Shown piece by piece: positions 33,257-41,901 of a stretch of 64,000 bases of DNA; the first letter of the stretch is position 1, and each line of letters begins with the position of its first letter. Source of the DNA: Clostridiales bacterium UBA6114 (GTDB lineage Bacteria > Bacillota > Clostridia > Oscillospirales > Butyricicoccaceae); assembly GCA_002423435.1 (NCBI GenBank), contig DIWE01000024.1, positions 92,433-156,432 of the forward strand, written 5' to 3'. The translations under genes and the position numbers were made by a program. The notes under the pieces were generated by a model. The model had not been told where the DNA came from, did not search any database, and saw only the letters and a list, made by a program, of their open reading frames with translations.

Positions 33257-34759
33257 TTATGCTTTCCTCTTTCTCTTTGCCAAAAGTGCACCTTTATATG
33301 CGGAATAAAGCAGGGACACAATTCCGGCACTTAAAAATACCAGGGCGATAGGGCTTTTGAAAAATCCCCAGAAGCTTCCGTCTGTGAACATCAGTCCGCG
33401 CCGCAGATTCTCTTCAACAATCGTGCCCAGGATGTAGCTGATGATAATCGGCGTGACCGGGAATTTCAGCCGGATCAGAATATAGGCGACAATCCCGCAA
33501 ATCACCATGACAAACACGTTAAAGACTCTGTTGGTGCTGCCGAAGGCGCCTATGGCGCAGAGCACTACGATCGGCGGGAACAGATATGCCTGATTGATGC
33601 GCAGCAGCCTGACAAAAACGCGAATGCCAAGAAATTCGGTAGCAATCATCATGATATTTGCAATAATCAGCGCGAAAAACACCGCGTAAAACAGCTTTCC
33701 GTTGCTGCGGATAAACAGCGGCCCCGGAGTAAGCCCATGGACGATGAGGCCGCCAAGCAGCATCGCGGTGACGGGATCTCCCGGGATGCCCAGCGTGAGC
33801 AGTGGAATTGTGGCGCCTCCGATGGCCGCATTGTTGGCGGTCTCGCTGGCCACTATGCCGTCAATGACGCCAGTGCCAAACTTTTCGGGATGCTTGGAGG
33901 ATTTTTTAGCCACCAGATATGCAAGAATATTCGATGTCCCACCGCCGATTCCCGGCAGGATACCGATACCGATGCCGATCAGGGCCGATCGGATAAAATT
34001 GACTGTCTGTCCGACAAATTCTTTCAGTGAAAAACCAAAGCCCCTGATTTTTTCTACCGTAATCCTTTCAAATTGAAATTTATTGATGCTTGCCTTCGTG
34101 GCCTCCAGAATCTCGGGTATTGCAAAAATACCGATCATGACGGCCACCATATCCATTCCGCCTGCAAATTCAGTAAAACCGAAATTAAAGCGCCGGGTAC
34201 CGTCAATCGGAGAGGAGCCGATCTGTGCGAGAAACAGGCCAATGCAGGCGCTGATCAGCCCTTTGATCGGCTGCTCGTCCGACAGGGTTGCGACCAGCGT
34301 CAGCGAAAAGGCGGTTACCGCGAAATATTCCACGGGACTAAACTTGATTGCGATCTGTGCGATTTGGGGCGCAATTAATAACAGCGCAATGAAGCTGAAT
34401 AATCCGCCCAGGAACGAATAGACAATCCCCGCTCCCAGCGCCTTTCCCGCCTCGCCGCGTTTGGCCATCGGATGCCCGTCAAAGGTGGTGGCGATGGAGG
34501 AGGGCGTTCCGGGAATATTGATCAGGATCGCGGTGATAAGGCCGCCCGAAATCCCGCCCACATACAGGCCGAGCAGAAGCGCAATGCCGGGCACCGTTTC
34601 CATTCCGTATGTGAGCGGAAGGAACAGCGTGACAGCCATGGTAGCTGAAAGTCCCGGCATGGCGCCGAATAAAATGCCTACCATAACGCCGCCCAGAATT
34701 AAAAGCAGCACGGGCGCGCTTATCAGGGACATAAAGCCTTCGACAACTATATTCTGCAT
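33257..34759 (-). CDS. tctA: Tripartite tricarboxylate transporter large permease (TctA)
   Basis: A 500-residue integral membrane protein of the TctA family, with about 11-12 hydrophobic segments. Signature stretches are GAMPGLSATMAVTLFLPLTY, GLYVGGISGGLITAILINIP, GTPSSIATTFDGHPMAKRGE and GIGIGILPGIGGGTSNILAY. TTT systems use an ion gradient to import carboxylates captured by a Bug-type binding protein. It follows tctB and tctC in the usual tctC-tctB-tctA order. Confidence 0.93.
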   Translation of the reverse strand: MQNIVVEGFMSLISAPVLLLILGGVMVGILFGAMPGLSATMAVTLFLPLTYGMETVPGIALLLGLYVGGISGGLITAILINIPGTPSSIATTFDGHPMAKRGEAGKALGAGIVYSFLGGLFSFIALLLIAPQIAQIAIKFSPVEYFAVTAFSLTLVATLSDEQPIKGLISACIGLFLAQIGSSPIDGTRRFNFGFTEFAGGMDMVAVMIGIFAIPEILEATKASINKFQFERITVEKIRGFGFSLKEFVGQTVNFIRSALIGIGIGILPGIGGGTSNILAYLVAKKSSKHPEKFGTGVIDGIVASETANNAAIGGATIPLLTLGIPGDPVTAMLLGGLIVHGLTPGPLFIRSNGKLFYAVFFALIIANIMMIATEFLGIRVFVRLLRINQAYLFPPIVVLCAIGAFGSTNRVFNVFVMVICGIVAYILIRLKFPVTPIIISYILGTIVEENLRRGLMFTDGSFWGFFKSPIALVFLSAGIVSLLYSAYKGALLAKRKRKA

Positions 34760-34799
34760 TGTAAGAAAGTCACCTCTTTATTCGGATTTGGCCGAGCGG

Positions 34800-35291
34800 T
34801 CACACGGGCAGCATAACGTGAAGAACCTTTACAAACAGATAGTACATTGCGGTTGAAAAGCCTGCGGAATAAAGAACAATCAGCAGATAATTGCGCTTCT
34901 GGTTTAACAGCATCAAGGTCGTATGAATTATCATGTAAAGCGTGCTTGCCAGCAGGAAGCCCAGCTTGGATATCCCTATCGCATACAATCCCAAAAGCGC
35001 AAGGGTTACAATATCGAGATTGTTTTTGATAAGAGTCATCAAACCCTTGCCTTGCATGGGACGCTCCGCATTTTCTTTGGCATCGGAAGGATTCCCCTTG
35101 CGAAGAGACAGTACCTCCCTGATGATCAGGGCGAGTCCCAGTACTCCCATCAGCACCGCCGTCAGTTTCGGCATAAAATCAGGCCCCAGCGCGGTGTTGA
35201 CGGATTTTTGGATAAAACCGGATGAATAGAAAATAACGGCTGCCAAAAGCACGGTGACAAAACCTGCGATCAGGTTCTGATATCTTTTCAA
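34800..35291 (-). CDS. tctB: Tripartite tricarboxylate transporter small permease (TctB)
   Basis: A 163-residue protein from a TTG start at 35291 (M-KRYQNLIAGFVTVLLAAVI), with GGGGGTG six bases upstream; the frame upstream is open to 35480 but not membrane-like. Four membrane segments and the PDFMPKLTAVLMGVLGLALI motif identify TctB. It is 40 bp upstream of tctA. Length is normal. Confidence 0.85.
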   Translation of the reverse strand: MKRYQNLIAGFVTVLLAAVIFYSSGFIQKSVNTALGPDFMPKLTAVLMGVLGLALIIREVLSLRKGNPSDAKENAERPMQGKGLMTLIKNNLDIVTLALLGLYAIGISKLGFLLASTLYMIIHTTLMLLNQKRNYLLIVLYSAGFSTAMYYLFVKVLHVMLPV

Positions 35292-35510
35292 GCATTGCAC
35301 CCCCAAATCAAAATCGAACGACAAGCCCTTGCAACGCCATTTTAGATTGCGGGCGGGTTTGGTCCCCGGCAATACCGGGCCGTATCCACTTTTTACGTGA
35401 TATACGATCCTTAAAAAACCGGCCGGTATTGCAGCCTGCATTACAAAACGCAAAAGACGGCATAGGGTCCAAACCCGCACGGATTCTCAATTTATACAAA
35501 CAACCATGGA

Positions 35511-36554
35511 TCAGAAGGTATCGTTCTTCAGAGCGTCCTTCATGGACGAATAATATTCTGTCGCATCATCCAGATATTTGACCGCATCCTCACCCGCAAT
35601 AAACGCAGGCTCGGCGTAAAGATTTGCAAGCCCGTCCTTGGCCGCCTGCGATTCGGATGCTGTTTTTACAGCCGCGTTAAAGATGTCGCAGATCTCTTGA
35701 GGAGTGTCTTTCGGGAAGGTAGTAAAGAAGTATTTCTCCATGCCTACCTCAAAGTTTGCGCCCTGCTCGAAAACCGTCGGCAAATCCGGCAGGAAGGGGC
35801 TTCTCTCGTTCCCAAGGTTTACCAGCGCCTTAATATCTCCCGACTCAAAATAATCCTTCGTCACCCCTGCCTCGACCACACAGACATCCGAGTGTCCGCC
35901 CATAAGCGCTGTAATCTGGTTTGCGCCGCCTCCGACATCCACCTTTTTCAATTTGGCACTGGCCGCCTTTTCCAGGGCAAGCGCGGCCATATGGGTATAT
36001 CCGCCCACCTGTGTTGCAAAAATAACCTCTCCCGGCCTTTCCTGCATATCCTTGATAAGATCGTTTACGTCGTTATAGGGAGAATCCGCGCTTACCGCAA
36101 GCACCGAAGCCCTTGTCTTCACTGAAATGGCCGTTCCGGTGAACGCGTCATAGGTAATATCAATAAGGCCTGTGACGTAATTCAACAGCATGTTTGGCTG
36201 CATCCACAGCACAGTATAACCATCGGGATCAGCTTCCGCGACCTGGCGGGTGCCGATGGTTCCGCCAGCGCCCTCTACGTTGACCACAACAATGGAAACG
36301 CCAAGCGCTTCTTGGGCCTGCGCAAGGACTGTCCGCGCGTAGATGTCCGTATCTCCGCCTGCTTTATAGGGAACAATGACCTGAATTTCTTTCTTGGGGT
36401 AATCTACTTTCGGCTGGGTAGGCGTTTGTGTCGCCGTTTCGGAAGATACCGATGACGATGAGGTATCGGACGGCGACTTGTTTGGGCTGCAGCCGGACAA
36501 AATCATCAGCAGAACCAACAGCGCGGACATAACCGACATGAATTTTTTATACAT
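35511..36554 (-). CDS. tctC: Tripartite tricarboxylate transporter substrate-binding protein (TctC/Bug)
   Basis: A 347-residue lipoprotein with signal peptide and lipobox (LLMILSGC, Cys22), a Ser/Thr linker, then IQVIVPYKAGGDTDIYARTV, VVNVEGAGGTIGTRQVAEAD and DPDGYTVLWMQPNMLL. These are hallmark Bug-family stretches. The loops after PYKAGGDTD and in AGGTIGT normally bind a carboxylate through ordered water. Ligand is probably a di- or hydroxy-carboxylate, not specified by the sequence. It opens the tct gene set and lies 180 bp from the hydroxyacid dehydrogenase stop. Confidence 0.92.
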   Translation of the reverse strand: MYKKFMSVMSALLVLLMILSGCSPNKSPSDTSSSSVSSETATQTPTQPKVDYPKKEIQVIVPYKAGGDTDIYARTVLAQAQEALGVSIVVVNVEGAGGTIGTRQVAEADPDGYTVLWMQPNMLLNYVTGLIDITYDAFTGTAISVKTRASVLAVSADSPYNDVNDLIKDMQERPGEVIFATQVGGYTHMAALALEKAASAKLKKVDVGGGANQITALMGGHSDVCVVEAGVTKDYFESGDIKALVNLGNERSPFLPDLPTVFEQGANFEVGMEKYFFTTFPKDTPQEICDIFNAAVKTASESQAAKDGLANLYAEPAFIAGEDAVKYLDDATEYYSSMKDALKNDTF

Positions 36555-36735
36555 TTTAATTCAGCCTTTCTTAATAAACAGTATTCCATCAGGTTTATTG
36601 GTCCGTTTAAGCATACGATCCGCAACGATTCATGGCAAAAAAGAAAAGAACGGAAAACCTCTGTGATATTCTGAAACGTTTTACCGGCATCCAGGCCGAC
36701 AGGCAAAAATGTATACCTCCTTTCCGAAAAATATG

Positions 36736-37698
36736 TTACTTCTTAAAAGGCTGGTTTACAGGCCAGCTTGGACGTTTCCCGCTCAGCACCTCGTGAATGC
36801 CCTGCGCCGCGTGCAGCCCCATCCGATCCATGGCCTCATATGTAATCGCGGCATTGTGAGGAGTGATAATCACATTTTCAAACTGGAACAACGGGTTTGT
36901 TATTTCGGGCGGGTCCTTTTCGAGGAAGTCGAACGCGCCGCCTGCAATCACCTTCTGCTTGAGTGCTTCAACCAGTTCCTCCTCGTCAATAATACCGCCT
37001 CTTGCGGTATTCACTAGAAAAGCGGTGGGTTTCATCAGTTTTATCTCGTTTAAGCCGATCAGCTTTTTGGTTTCGGGAGTCAAAGGCATATGGACGGAAA
37101 CGAAATCGGCCCGCCTCAGCACCTCCTGCATGCTGCCCTTCAATTCAACATACTCCGGCAGGTTTTCGGGCTTTGCATACGGATCATACCCGATAACTGA
37201 CATTTCAAATCCCAGATGCGCTTTCTTTGCCAAAGAGGTGCCTATTTTCCCCAATCCGAGGATTCCCAGAGTCTTTCCTTTTAACTCCAGACTCATGACC
37301 CGATGACCGATATAGTAATCGTCCGCCCTGAAATGAAGGTCAATGATCCTGGAATGCTTTGCACAGCCGAGAATCAGCAGAATGGCCTGTTCGGCGACCG
37401 CATTGTAGTTTGAAAGAGGCGCGTTGGTCACCCATATGCCCTTTTTCTCAGCGTAGCCCACATCGATGTTATCCACGCCAACCCCGTGCCTTGCGATAAT
37501 CTTCAACTTCGGAGCCGCGTCCATAACCTTCGCGGTAAGCTTTGCCGCGCGGATTAAAATAGCGTCACAGTCGGCCGCTTCCTCCATCATTGTCTGCTCG
37601 TCTGCTTTGCTGCCACGTTTGATCTGATAGCCTTTTTCCTCCAGATATTCCTCTCCGGGCCTTGTAATCTGCTGTGGAATCAATACGGTGTAGCTCAT
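36736..37698 (-). CDS. D-2-hydroxyacid dehydrogenase (SerA-like)
   Basis: A 320-residue NAD-dependent dehydrogenase of the D-isomer-specific family. The nucleotide motif is GILGLGKIGTSLAKKAHLGF. The catalytic Arg is in NTARGGIIDE, the Glu in EKDPPEITN and the His in ITPHNAAITY. There is no ACT or C-terminal regulatory domain, so it is unlike a feedback-controlled serine pathway enzyme. Next to a glycerate kinase it could interconvert hydroxypyruvate and D-glycerate or oxidise another D-2-hydroxy acid. It starts 5 bp after the GntR stop. Confidence 0.88.
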   Translation of the reverse strand: MSYTVLIPQQITRPGEEYLEEKGYQIKRGSKADEQTMMEEAADCDAILIRAAKLTAKVMDAAPKLKIIARHGVGVDNIDVGYAEKKGIWVTNAPLSNYNAVAEQAILLILGCAKHSRIIDLHFRADDYYIGHRVMSLELKGKTLGILGLGKIGTSLAKKAHLGFEMSVIGYDPYAKPENLPEYVELKGSMQEVLRRADFVSVHMPLTPETKKLIGLNEIKLMKPTAFLVNTARGGIIDEEELVEALKQKVIAGGAFDFLEKDPPEITNPLFQFENVIITPHNAAITYEAMDRMGLHAAQGIHEVLSGKRPSWPVNQPFKK

Positions 37699-37703
37699 AC
37701 GAT

Positions 37704-38363
37704 TTACTCTCCTTCCGGCTTATTTAAAAATATCTTTCTGTTAATATTAAGCAGATGCTGCCGCATCGCTTCACAGGCTCCCTCTACATTTCTGTTTCTG
37801 ATTTCCTTCAGTAAAGCCCTGATTTCCTCTTCGGATGAAGGAAGCCGCTCGGCATATCGCGCGTTGATCATTTGAATCCACCTGATGGAATAATGGTAGC
37901 CGCTGAGAATCCTTTTGATTTCCGTGTTCCCGCTCAGTTCCCATATTAAGTCGTGTACATGCTGATCCGCTTCCAGAACGGCTTTTCCCTTTCCCTCCGA
38001 GCCTTCCTCCATTCCGGAAATCTCGTCGTACAGCTTGAAAAGCTCATCCAGCTGCTCATCCGTAATTTTTGGGATGCCTATCCGCACCGCGTAAACCTCA
38101 AGCATGATTCGGATTTCCATGATATCCTTGATTTTCCGGTTGGGAAGCTCTGCCACAAAGGTTCCGCTCTGGGGTTTAATAACCACAAAGCCCTCCTGCT
38201 CCAGTAATCCGAACGCGACGCGGACAGGGGATCTGCTTACTTGATATTTCTGAGAAATCTTTTCTTCAGACAGCTTTTCTCCCGGCAGATATTTCAGTTC
38301 CAGTATCTCCGCCCTCAGCTGATACAGGAGCCTGTCGGCAATTCTTTGATTTGTTTCGGACAA
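37704..38363 (-). CDS. GntR-family transcriptional regulator (FCD type), module C
   Basis: A 219-residue regulator with an N-terminal winged helix (SEEKISQKYQVSRSPVRVAF) and an FCD domain (about 80-205) containing the metal-binding type His residues in EADQHVHDLIWELSGN. It is embedded between the enolase-like gene and the dehydrogenase, so it belongs to the operon it likely represses. The 14-bp palindromes upstream of the first gene (41762-41792) are its probable binding sites. Confidence 0.9.
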   Translation of the reverse strand: MSETNQRIADRLLYQLRAEILELKYLPGEKLSEEKISQKYQVSRSPVRVAFGLLEQEGFVVIKPQSGTFVAELPNRKIKDIMEIRIMLEVYAVRIGIPKITDEQLDELFKLYDEISGMEEGSEGKGKAVLEADQHVHDLIWELSGNTEIKRILSGYHYSIRWIQMINARYAERLPSSEEEIRALLKEIRNRNVEGACEAMRQHLLNINRKIFLNKPEGE

Positions 38364-38465
38364 TATCCGTCCATCCTTTCCCTTAGGCAGGTGTATGAGT
38401 ATAAAAGCAACACATACCTCGCCCAGATTCGTCTGGCGCTTGCATACCGTCTTCGTCCGGCAGAC

Positions 38466-39701
38466 TTAAACGCCGCGTAAATCGCGCTCAATCCTCAAAA
38501 GGCGGTTATATTTGATGTTTCTCTCCAGAACAACGGGGGAACCGAGTTTTACCTGCCTGGCTCCGACGGCGACGGCCAGATCCGCAATAAAGTCATCCGC
38601 CGTTTCCCCGGAACGCATGGAGACGATGATGTCATAACCGCCGTCTCTGGCATGGTCATTGGTTTTTATAGCCTCGCTTACGGTCCCGATCTGGTTGATC
38701 TTCAGCAGAAGACCATTTGCGCAGTCTTTTTCGATGCCTGTTTTAAGCCGGTCGTCGTTGGTTGCAAAAAGGTCATCCCCCACGATCTGAATATCCGGAA
38801 GCGCTCTTTTGAGCTTGGCGAAGCTGTCAAAGGCATTTTCCTCAAACCCGTCCTCTATATAGCGAAGCGGATAACCGCCGCACAGAGCCCGGTACTCTTC
38901 CAGCAGCTGATCGTCGGTCATAAGCTCGCCGTGAAGGCGATATTTCCGACAGTCGGCGGCATACAACTCGCTGCCCACGACATCCAGGCCCAATGAGACA
39001 TATTTTTCACAACCGACTGACCGAGCCGCGTCCAGCATATAGTCGAAAGCCTCCCGCGAATCCTTAAGCGGCGGGGCCAGCGCGCCGCCGTCCCATGGTA
39101 TGTCCCCATACTTTTTGGAAAGCTGTTTTTCCAGAGCGGACCGCATCGCGGAAAGGGCCTCCAGCGTGTCCAAAAATGTGTCGAACCCTTCGATCACATA
39201 CATATAGTCTTCAAACTCCAAGCCGGATGGAGAAAAGGAGCCGCCGGCAATTACCGTTGCTACCATTCCCGGAAGCCCCGGCTTTTTCCGGCCCCGACCA
39301 AGATAGCGGTATACCGGAAGTCCTTGACTTGCCGCGGCCGCCTTTGCCGCGGCGACGGATACCGCCAGAATGGCATTTGCGCCCAAGCGTTTTTTGTTGT
39401 ATGTCCCATCGAGCTCGATCATCGTCCGGTCGACAGCCTGCTGGTCCAGTACGCTTTTACCGCGGAGCGCCGCCAGAATCTCCGTATTTACATTCCGCAC
39501 GGCATTTCTTACGCCGTAGCCTCCATACCTTTCCTCACGATCGTAAAGCTCGAAGGCTTCATAGCTGCCCCGCGAGGTACCGGTCGGAGATGAGGCAACG
39601 GCAACGATTCCTTCCGAGGTGGTAAGCTCCACCTCCACTGTCGGTCTTCCCTTCGCGTTTAAGATTTCGCGCGCCATAATTTGTTCAATCAGACATTTCA
39701 T
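38466..39701 (-). CDS. Enolase homologue with altered active site
   Basis: A 411-residue enolase-superfamily protein with the full enolase layout (AREILNAKGRPTVEVEL, YNKKRLGANAILAVSVAAAK, VGDDLFATN, IKYNRLLRIE). The metal ligands are kept (Asp240, Glu283, Asp309), as are Lys334 and Lys385, equivalent to yeast K345 and K396, and Arg363-Ser364. But the yeast His159 position is Phe156, Glu168 is Asp165, the GDEGG Glu211 is Gly205, and His373 of SHRSGE is Met362. Ordinary 2-phosphoglycerate dehydration needs Glu211, and His373 is normally invariant, so this is unlikely to be the housekeeping enolase. It overlaps the glycerate kinase gene (ATGA, 39698-39701), so it probably acts on that kinase's product or a related phosphorylated acid. 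Confidence 0.85.
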   Translation of the reverse strand: MKCLIEQIMAREILNAKGRPTVEVELTTSEGIVAVASSPTGTSRGSYEAFELYDREERYGGYGVRNAVRNVNTEILAALRGKSVLDQQAVDRTMIELDGTYNKKRLGANAILAVSVAAAKAAAASQGLPVYRYLGRGRKKPGLPGMVATVIAGGSFSPSGLEFEDYMYVIEGFDTFLDTLEALSAMRSALEKQLSKKYGDIPWDGGALAPPLKDSREAFDYMLDAARSVGCEKYVSLGLDVVGSELYAADCRKYRLHGELMTDDQLLEEYRALCGGYPLRYIEDGFEENAFDSFAKLKRALPDIQIVGDDLFATNDDRLKTGIEKDCANGLLLKINQIGTVSEAIKTNDHARDGGYDIIVSMRSGETADDFIADLAVAVGARQVKLGSPVVLERNIKYNRLLRIERDLRGV

Positions 39702-41089
39702 TTCTCAAACCCCGCCTGTCCGTTAAGTAAAACCACCCGCAAATTCATAACATTTGTTCCAGTGTTGCCTGTAATTACGGCACTTCCAAGCTTTAGCAGC
39801 AACGAGCCTGCGTCGTGGCCAAGCAAATATTTTTTAATAGAAAAGCCACGCTCCTTTGCCTGTTTGGCGGTAAGATTGTCGACAAGCCCTCCCGCCAAAT
39901 CACATGGTCCGTCCGTACCATCCGTATCCACGCAGGCAAACGCGCTGGAAATATCGGGAGAAATCTTCATTGCAAAGCCGAGAGCCGTCTCCTGATTCGG
40001 TCCGCCCACGCCGAGATTCTTTTTGTCATAGACCGTTACGGTCGTTTCACCGCCCGAAATCAGTGCACACGGCGCGGAGAACGGCTGTCCGGTTTTCCCG
40101 ATTTCATTGGATACGCCTGCCAGGACAATGCCGACATCCTTAGCCTCGCCTTCTATGGCGGATGAAAGGATATGGGGGACATATCCGAGCTCCATGGCTT
40201 TCTGTGCGGCAGCCGCGCAGGCCGTAGCCGGCTTTGCCAGATAGTGAATGGACTGATTCATGCCTGCAAAGGTTTTTACGGTTTCCATCGACGGATCGGC
40301 GCAGCCCTTTAACAGATATTCCCGGATGGATGCCGCCGTTTCCTCCCAAAGCTCATAAAAATGCAATACGTCGATAGCATCCTGAAAGGTGGATGGGTCC
40401 GGCAAGCACATATCCGGCCAGGGAACGCCTGGTGCTCCCGTATCCAAGGTCAGGGTAATAATGCGGGCCGGTTGTGCCCGCCTGACCGTGTTCCCGCCCT
40501 TTAGCAGGCACAGATGGCGCCTCACGGTATTGATCTCCACAATGGTTCCCCCGCATTTGAGAAGATCGTCGTTGAGCTTTTGCACAGCGTCGATGCCGAT
40601 GCCGTCCGGCGTCATATTGACCAGGGAAGACGCGCCTCCGGTAACAATTGCAAATACCATATCGTTTTTTTTGGCGCGTTCCAAAAGCCCGCATATCCGC
40701 CGCGCCGCCACAACGCTTCTTTCATCCGGAATCGGATGGCTGGATTCTATAATGTCCACATGGGACAGGCGTTCGTTTGTACCGTCCTTCACAGCAACGA
40801 TTCCGGCGGTGATCCGATCGCCCAGAACTTCATCAAGCGCTTTTGCGATTGGGAAAGAGGCTTTGCCAGCGCCAACAATATAAATGTTTTCTACCCCGAG
40901 CAGGTCATAGCTTTCGTCTTCCACCCAAAGTATATTTTGCTCCAACCGAACCATTCTCTTGGCCGACTGATAGGGGATCACCTTTTCAATGCCGCTTTCA
41001 ACAATTGAAATCACATCCCTGCGAAGTCTGACATTCCCACCGGAACAAAGTTCTTCCTTGTTTTTGACAATACCCTGATTGTTGTCCAT
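39698..41089 (-). CDS. Glycerate 2-kinase (GckA/MOFRL family)
   Basis: A 463-residue kinase from the ATG at 41089 (MDNNQGIVKNKEELCSGGNV), with GGGGG seven bases upstream; an in-frame codon at 41128 is weaker. It has the DUF4147 N-terminal domain (IYIVGAGKASFPIAKALDEV, FAIVTGGASSLVNMTPDGI) and a C-terminal MOFRL domain (VSNEIGKTGQPFSAPCALIS and CVDTDGTDGPCDLAGGLVDN). GckA-type enzymes make 2-phosphoglycerate from D-glycerate and ATP. It heads the enolase-like gene with a 4-bp overlap, pointing to a shared step. Confidence 0.87.
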   Translation of the reverse strand: MDNNQGIVKNKEELCSGGNVRLRRDVISIVESGIEKVIPYQSAKRMVRLEQNILWVEDESYDLLGVENIYIVGAGKASFPIAKALDEVLGDRITAGIVAVKDGTNERLSHVDIIESSHPIPDERSVVAARRICGLLERAKKNDMVFAIVTGGASSLVNMTPDGIGIDAVQKLNDDLLKCGGTIVEINTVRRHLCLLKGGNTVRRAQPARIITLTLDTGAPGVPWPDMCLPDPSTFQDAIDVLHFYELWEETAASIREYLLKGCADPSMETVKTFAGMNQSIHYLAKPATACAAAAQKAMELGYVPHILSSAIEGEAKDVGIVLAGVSNEIGKTGQPFSAPCALISGGETTVTVYDKKNLGVGGPNQETALGFAMKISPDISSAFACVDTDGTDGPCDLAGGLVDNLTAKQAKERGFSIKKYLLGHDAGSLLLKLGSAVITGNTGTNVMNLRVVLLNGQAGFEK

Positions 41090-41163
41090 TAAATGCCCCC
41101 GAATCATGTACCTATATACACCACACATTTACAAACGGTTTTATGTACTTTCGCTCTTTTCGC

Positions 41164-41619
41164 CTAAAGCAATATTTTTACAACCGCCTTTTTTATCCTT
41201 TGCGCGCTGCCTGCGCTGCATTTCGGCTTATGCGCCTCCTCGGGAAAAAATATTCCGTAGTCGCCGGTGCGCAGAAGAAGGCTGCTGCATCCAGTGGGGT
41301 CCTTCAAAAAAACGATATCTTTCTTTTCGTTGTACTCCTCCAGCACCTCAAGCTCCTCCGTCTTGGCCACCTGAACGGACTCTTCCCCGCTGATCACATA
41401 CTGGATATCCAGATAATGTCTGTGCGCTTCAAACCGGAGTTCCGACGCAGGGACGGTGTCATACTCCTGTATAAGTACATAGACTTTGTCTCCGTCTATC
41501 CGATAGGTACCCGGAGCAGTTGCGGAAAGGTCATTTTCCGCAATGAATTGAAAACCGCTTTTTATGCGCTCCCCAAGATAGTCGTATTTCCCCGCAAACT
41601 GAAGACTGCCTGCAATCAT
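41164..41619 (-). CDS. YhcH/YjgK/YiaL-family protein
   Basis: A 151-residue cupin-like protein from the ATG at 41619 (MIAGSLQFAGKYDYLGERIK), with AGGAGG nine bases upstream. Motifs: EAHRHYLDIQYVISGEESVQ, with the conserved metal-type His residues, and DYGIFFPEEAHKPKCSAG. The family (also known as EbgC/YiaL) is found in many sugar-acid and sialic-acid operons and is thought to be an anomerase or epimerase. It is the first gene of the module C transcript, directly behind a strong promoter-operator. Confidence 0.87.
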   Translation of the reverse strand: MIAGSLQFAGKYDYLGERIKSGFQFIAENDLSATAPGTYRIDGDKVYVLIQEYDTVPASELRFEAHRHYLDIQYVISGEESVQVAKTEELEVLEEYNEKKDIVFLKDPTGCSSLLLRTGDYGIFFPEEAHKPKCSAGSAQRIKKAVVKILL

Positions 41620-41761
41620 AAAGGATAACCTCCTCTTAAAAAATATCTGGGTTTTTCTCTGCTTAATCCGTCCAAACGAAGCCTTTGCGCGATGAGGCAA
41701 GCCGGAAAGCCATGCAATATTGCCTCATGCGATACTTTGACTACGCTTTCTGGCATCGGAA

Positions 41762-41792
41762 ACTAACATGTCAGTTTGACTAACATGTTAGT
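41762..41792. promoter_or_regulatory. Pair of 14-bp palindromic operators (module C)
   Basis: ACTAACATGTTAGT at 41779-41792 is a perfect palindrome, and ACTAACATGTCAGT at 41762-41775 is one base different. They lie just downstream of the -10 box, so a bound repressor would block transcription. The GntR-type regulator inside the operon is the likely ligand-sensing repressor. Confidence 0.65.
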
Positions 41793-41821
41793 ATAATAAC
41801 ATGTGTGCCCATTTTTGTCAA
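41793..41821 (-). promoter_or_regulatory. Module C promoter
   Basis: On the minus strand TTGACA (41816-41821) and TATTAT (41793-41798) are separated by 17 bp, about 175 bp upstream of the YhcH-type ATG and directly against the palindromic operators. Confidence 0.65.
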
Positions 41822-41842
41822 TGTAATGTTTAAAAATTTAAA

Positions 41843-41875
41843 ATAAAAAACGACACGGCGGCTTTTGCCGCCGTG
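41843..41875 (-). terminator. Terminator of hflKC
   Basis: CACGGCGGC (41867-41875 complement) and GCCGCCGTG (41854-41862 complement) form a 9-bp stem with an AAAA loop, followed on the minus strand by TCGTTTTTTATTTT. It starts 27 bp after the hflC stop. Confidence 0.85.
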
Positions 41876-41901
41876 CCGAAACCTATTTGATAATTTTGCC
41901 C

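Noticed and set aside
38466..39701. Calling this gene housekeeping enolase
   Set aside because: Four catalytic positions differ from the enolase consensus although the fold is clear.
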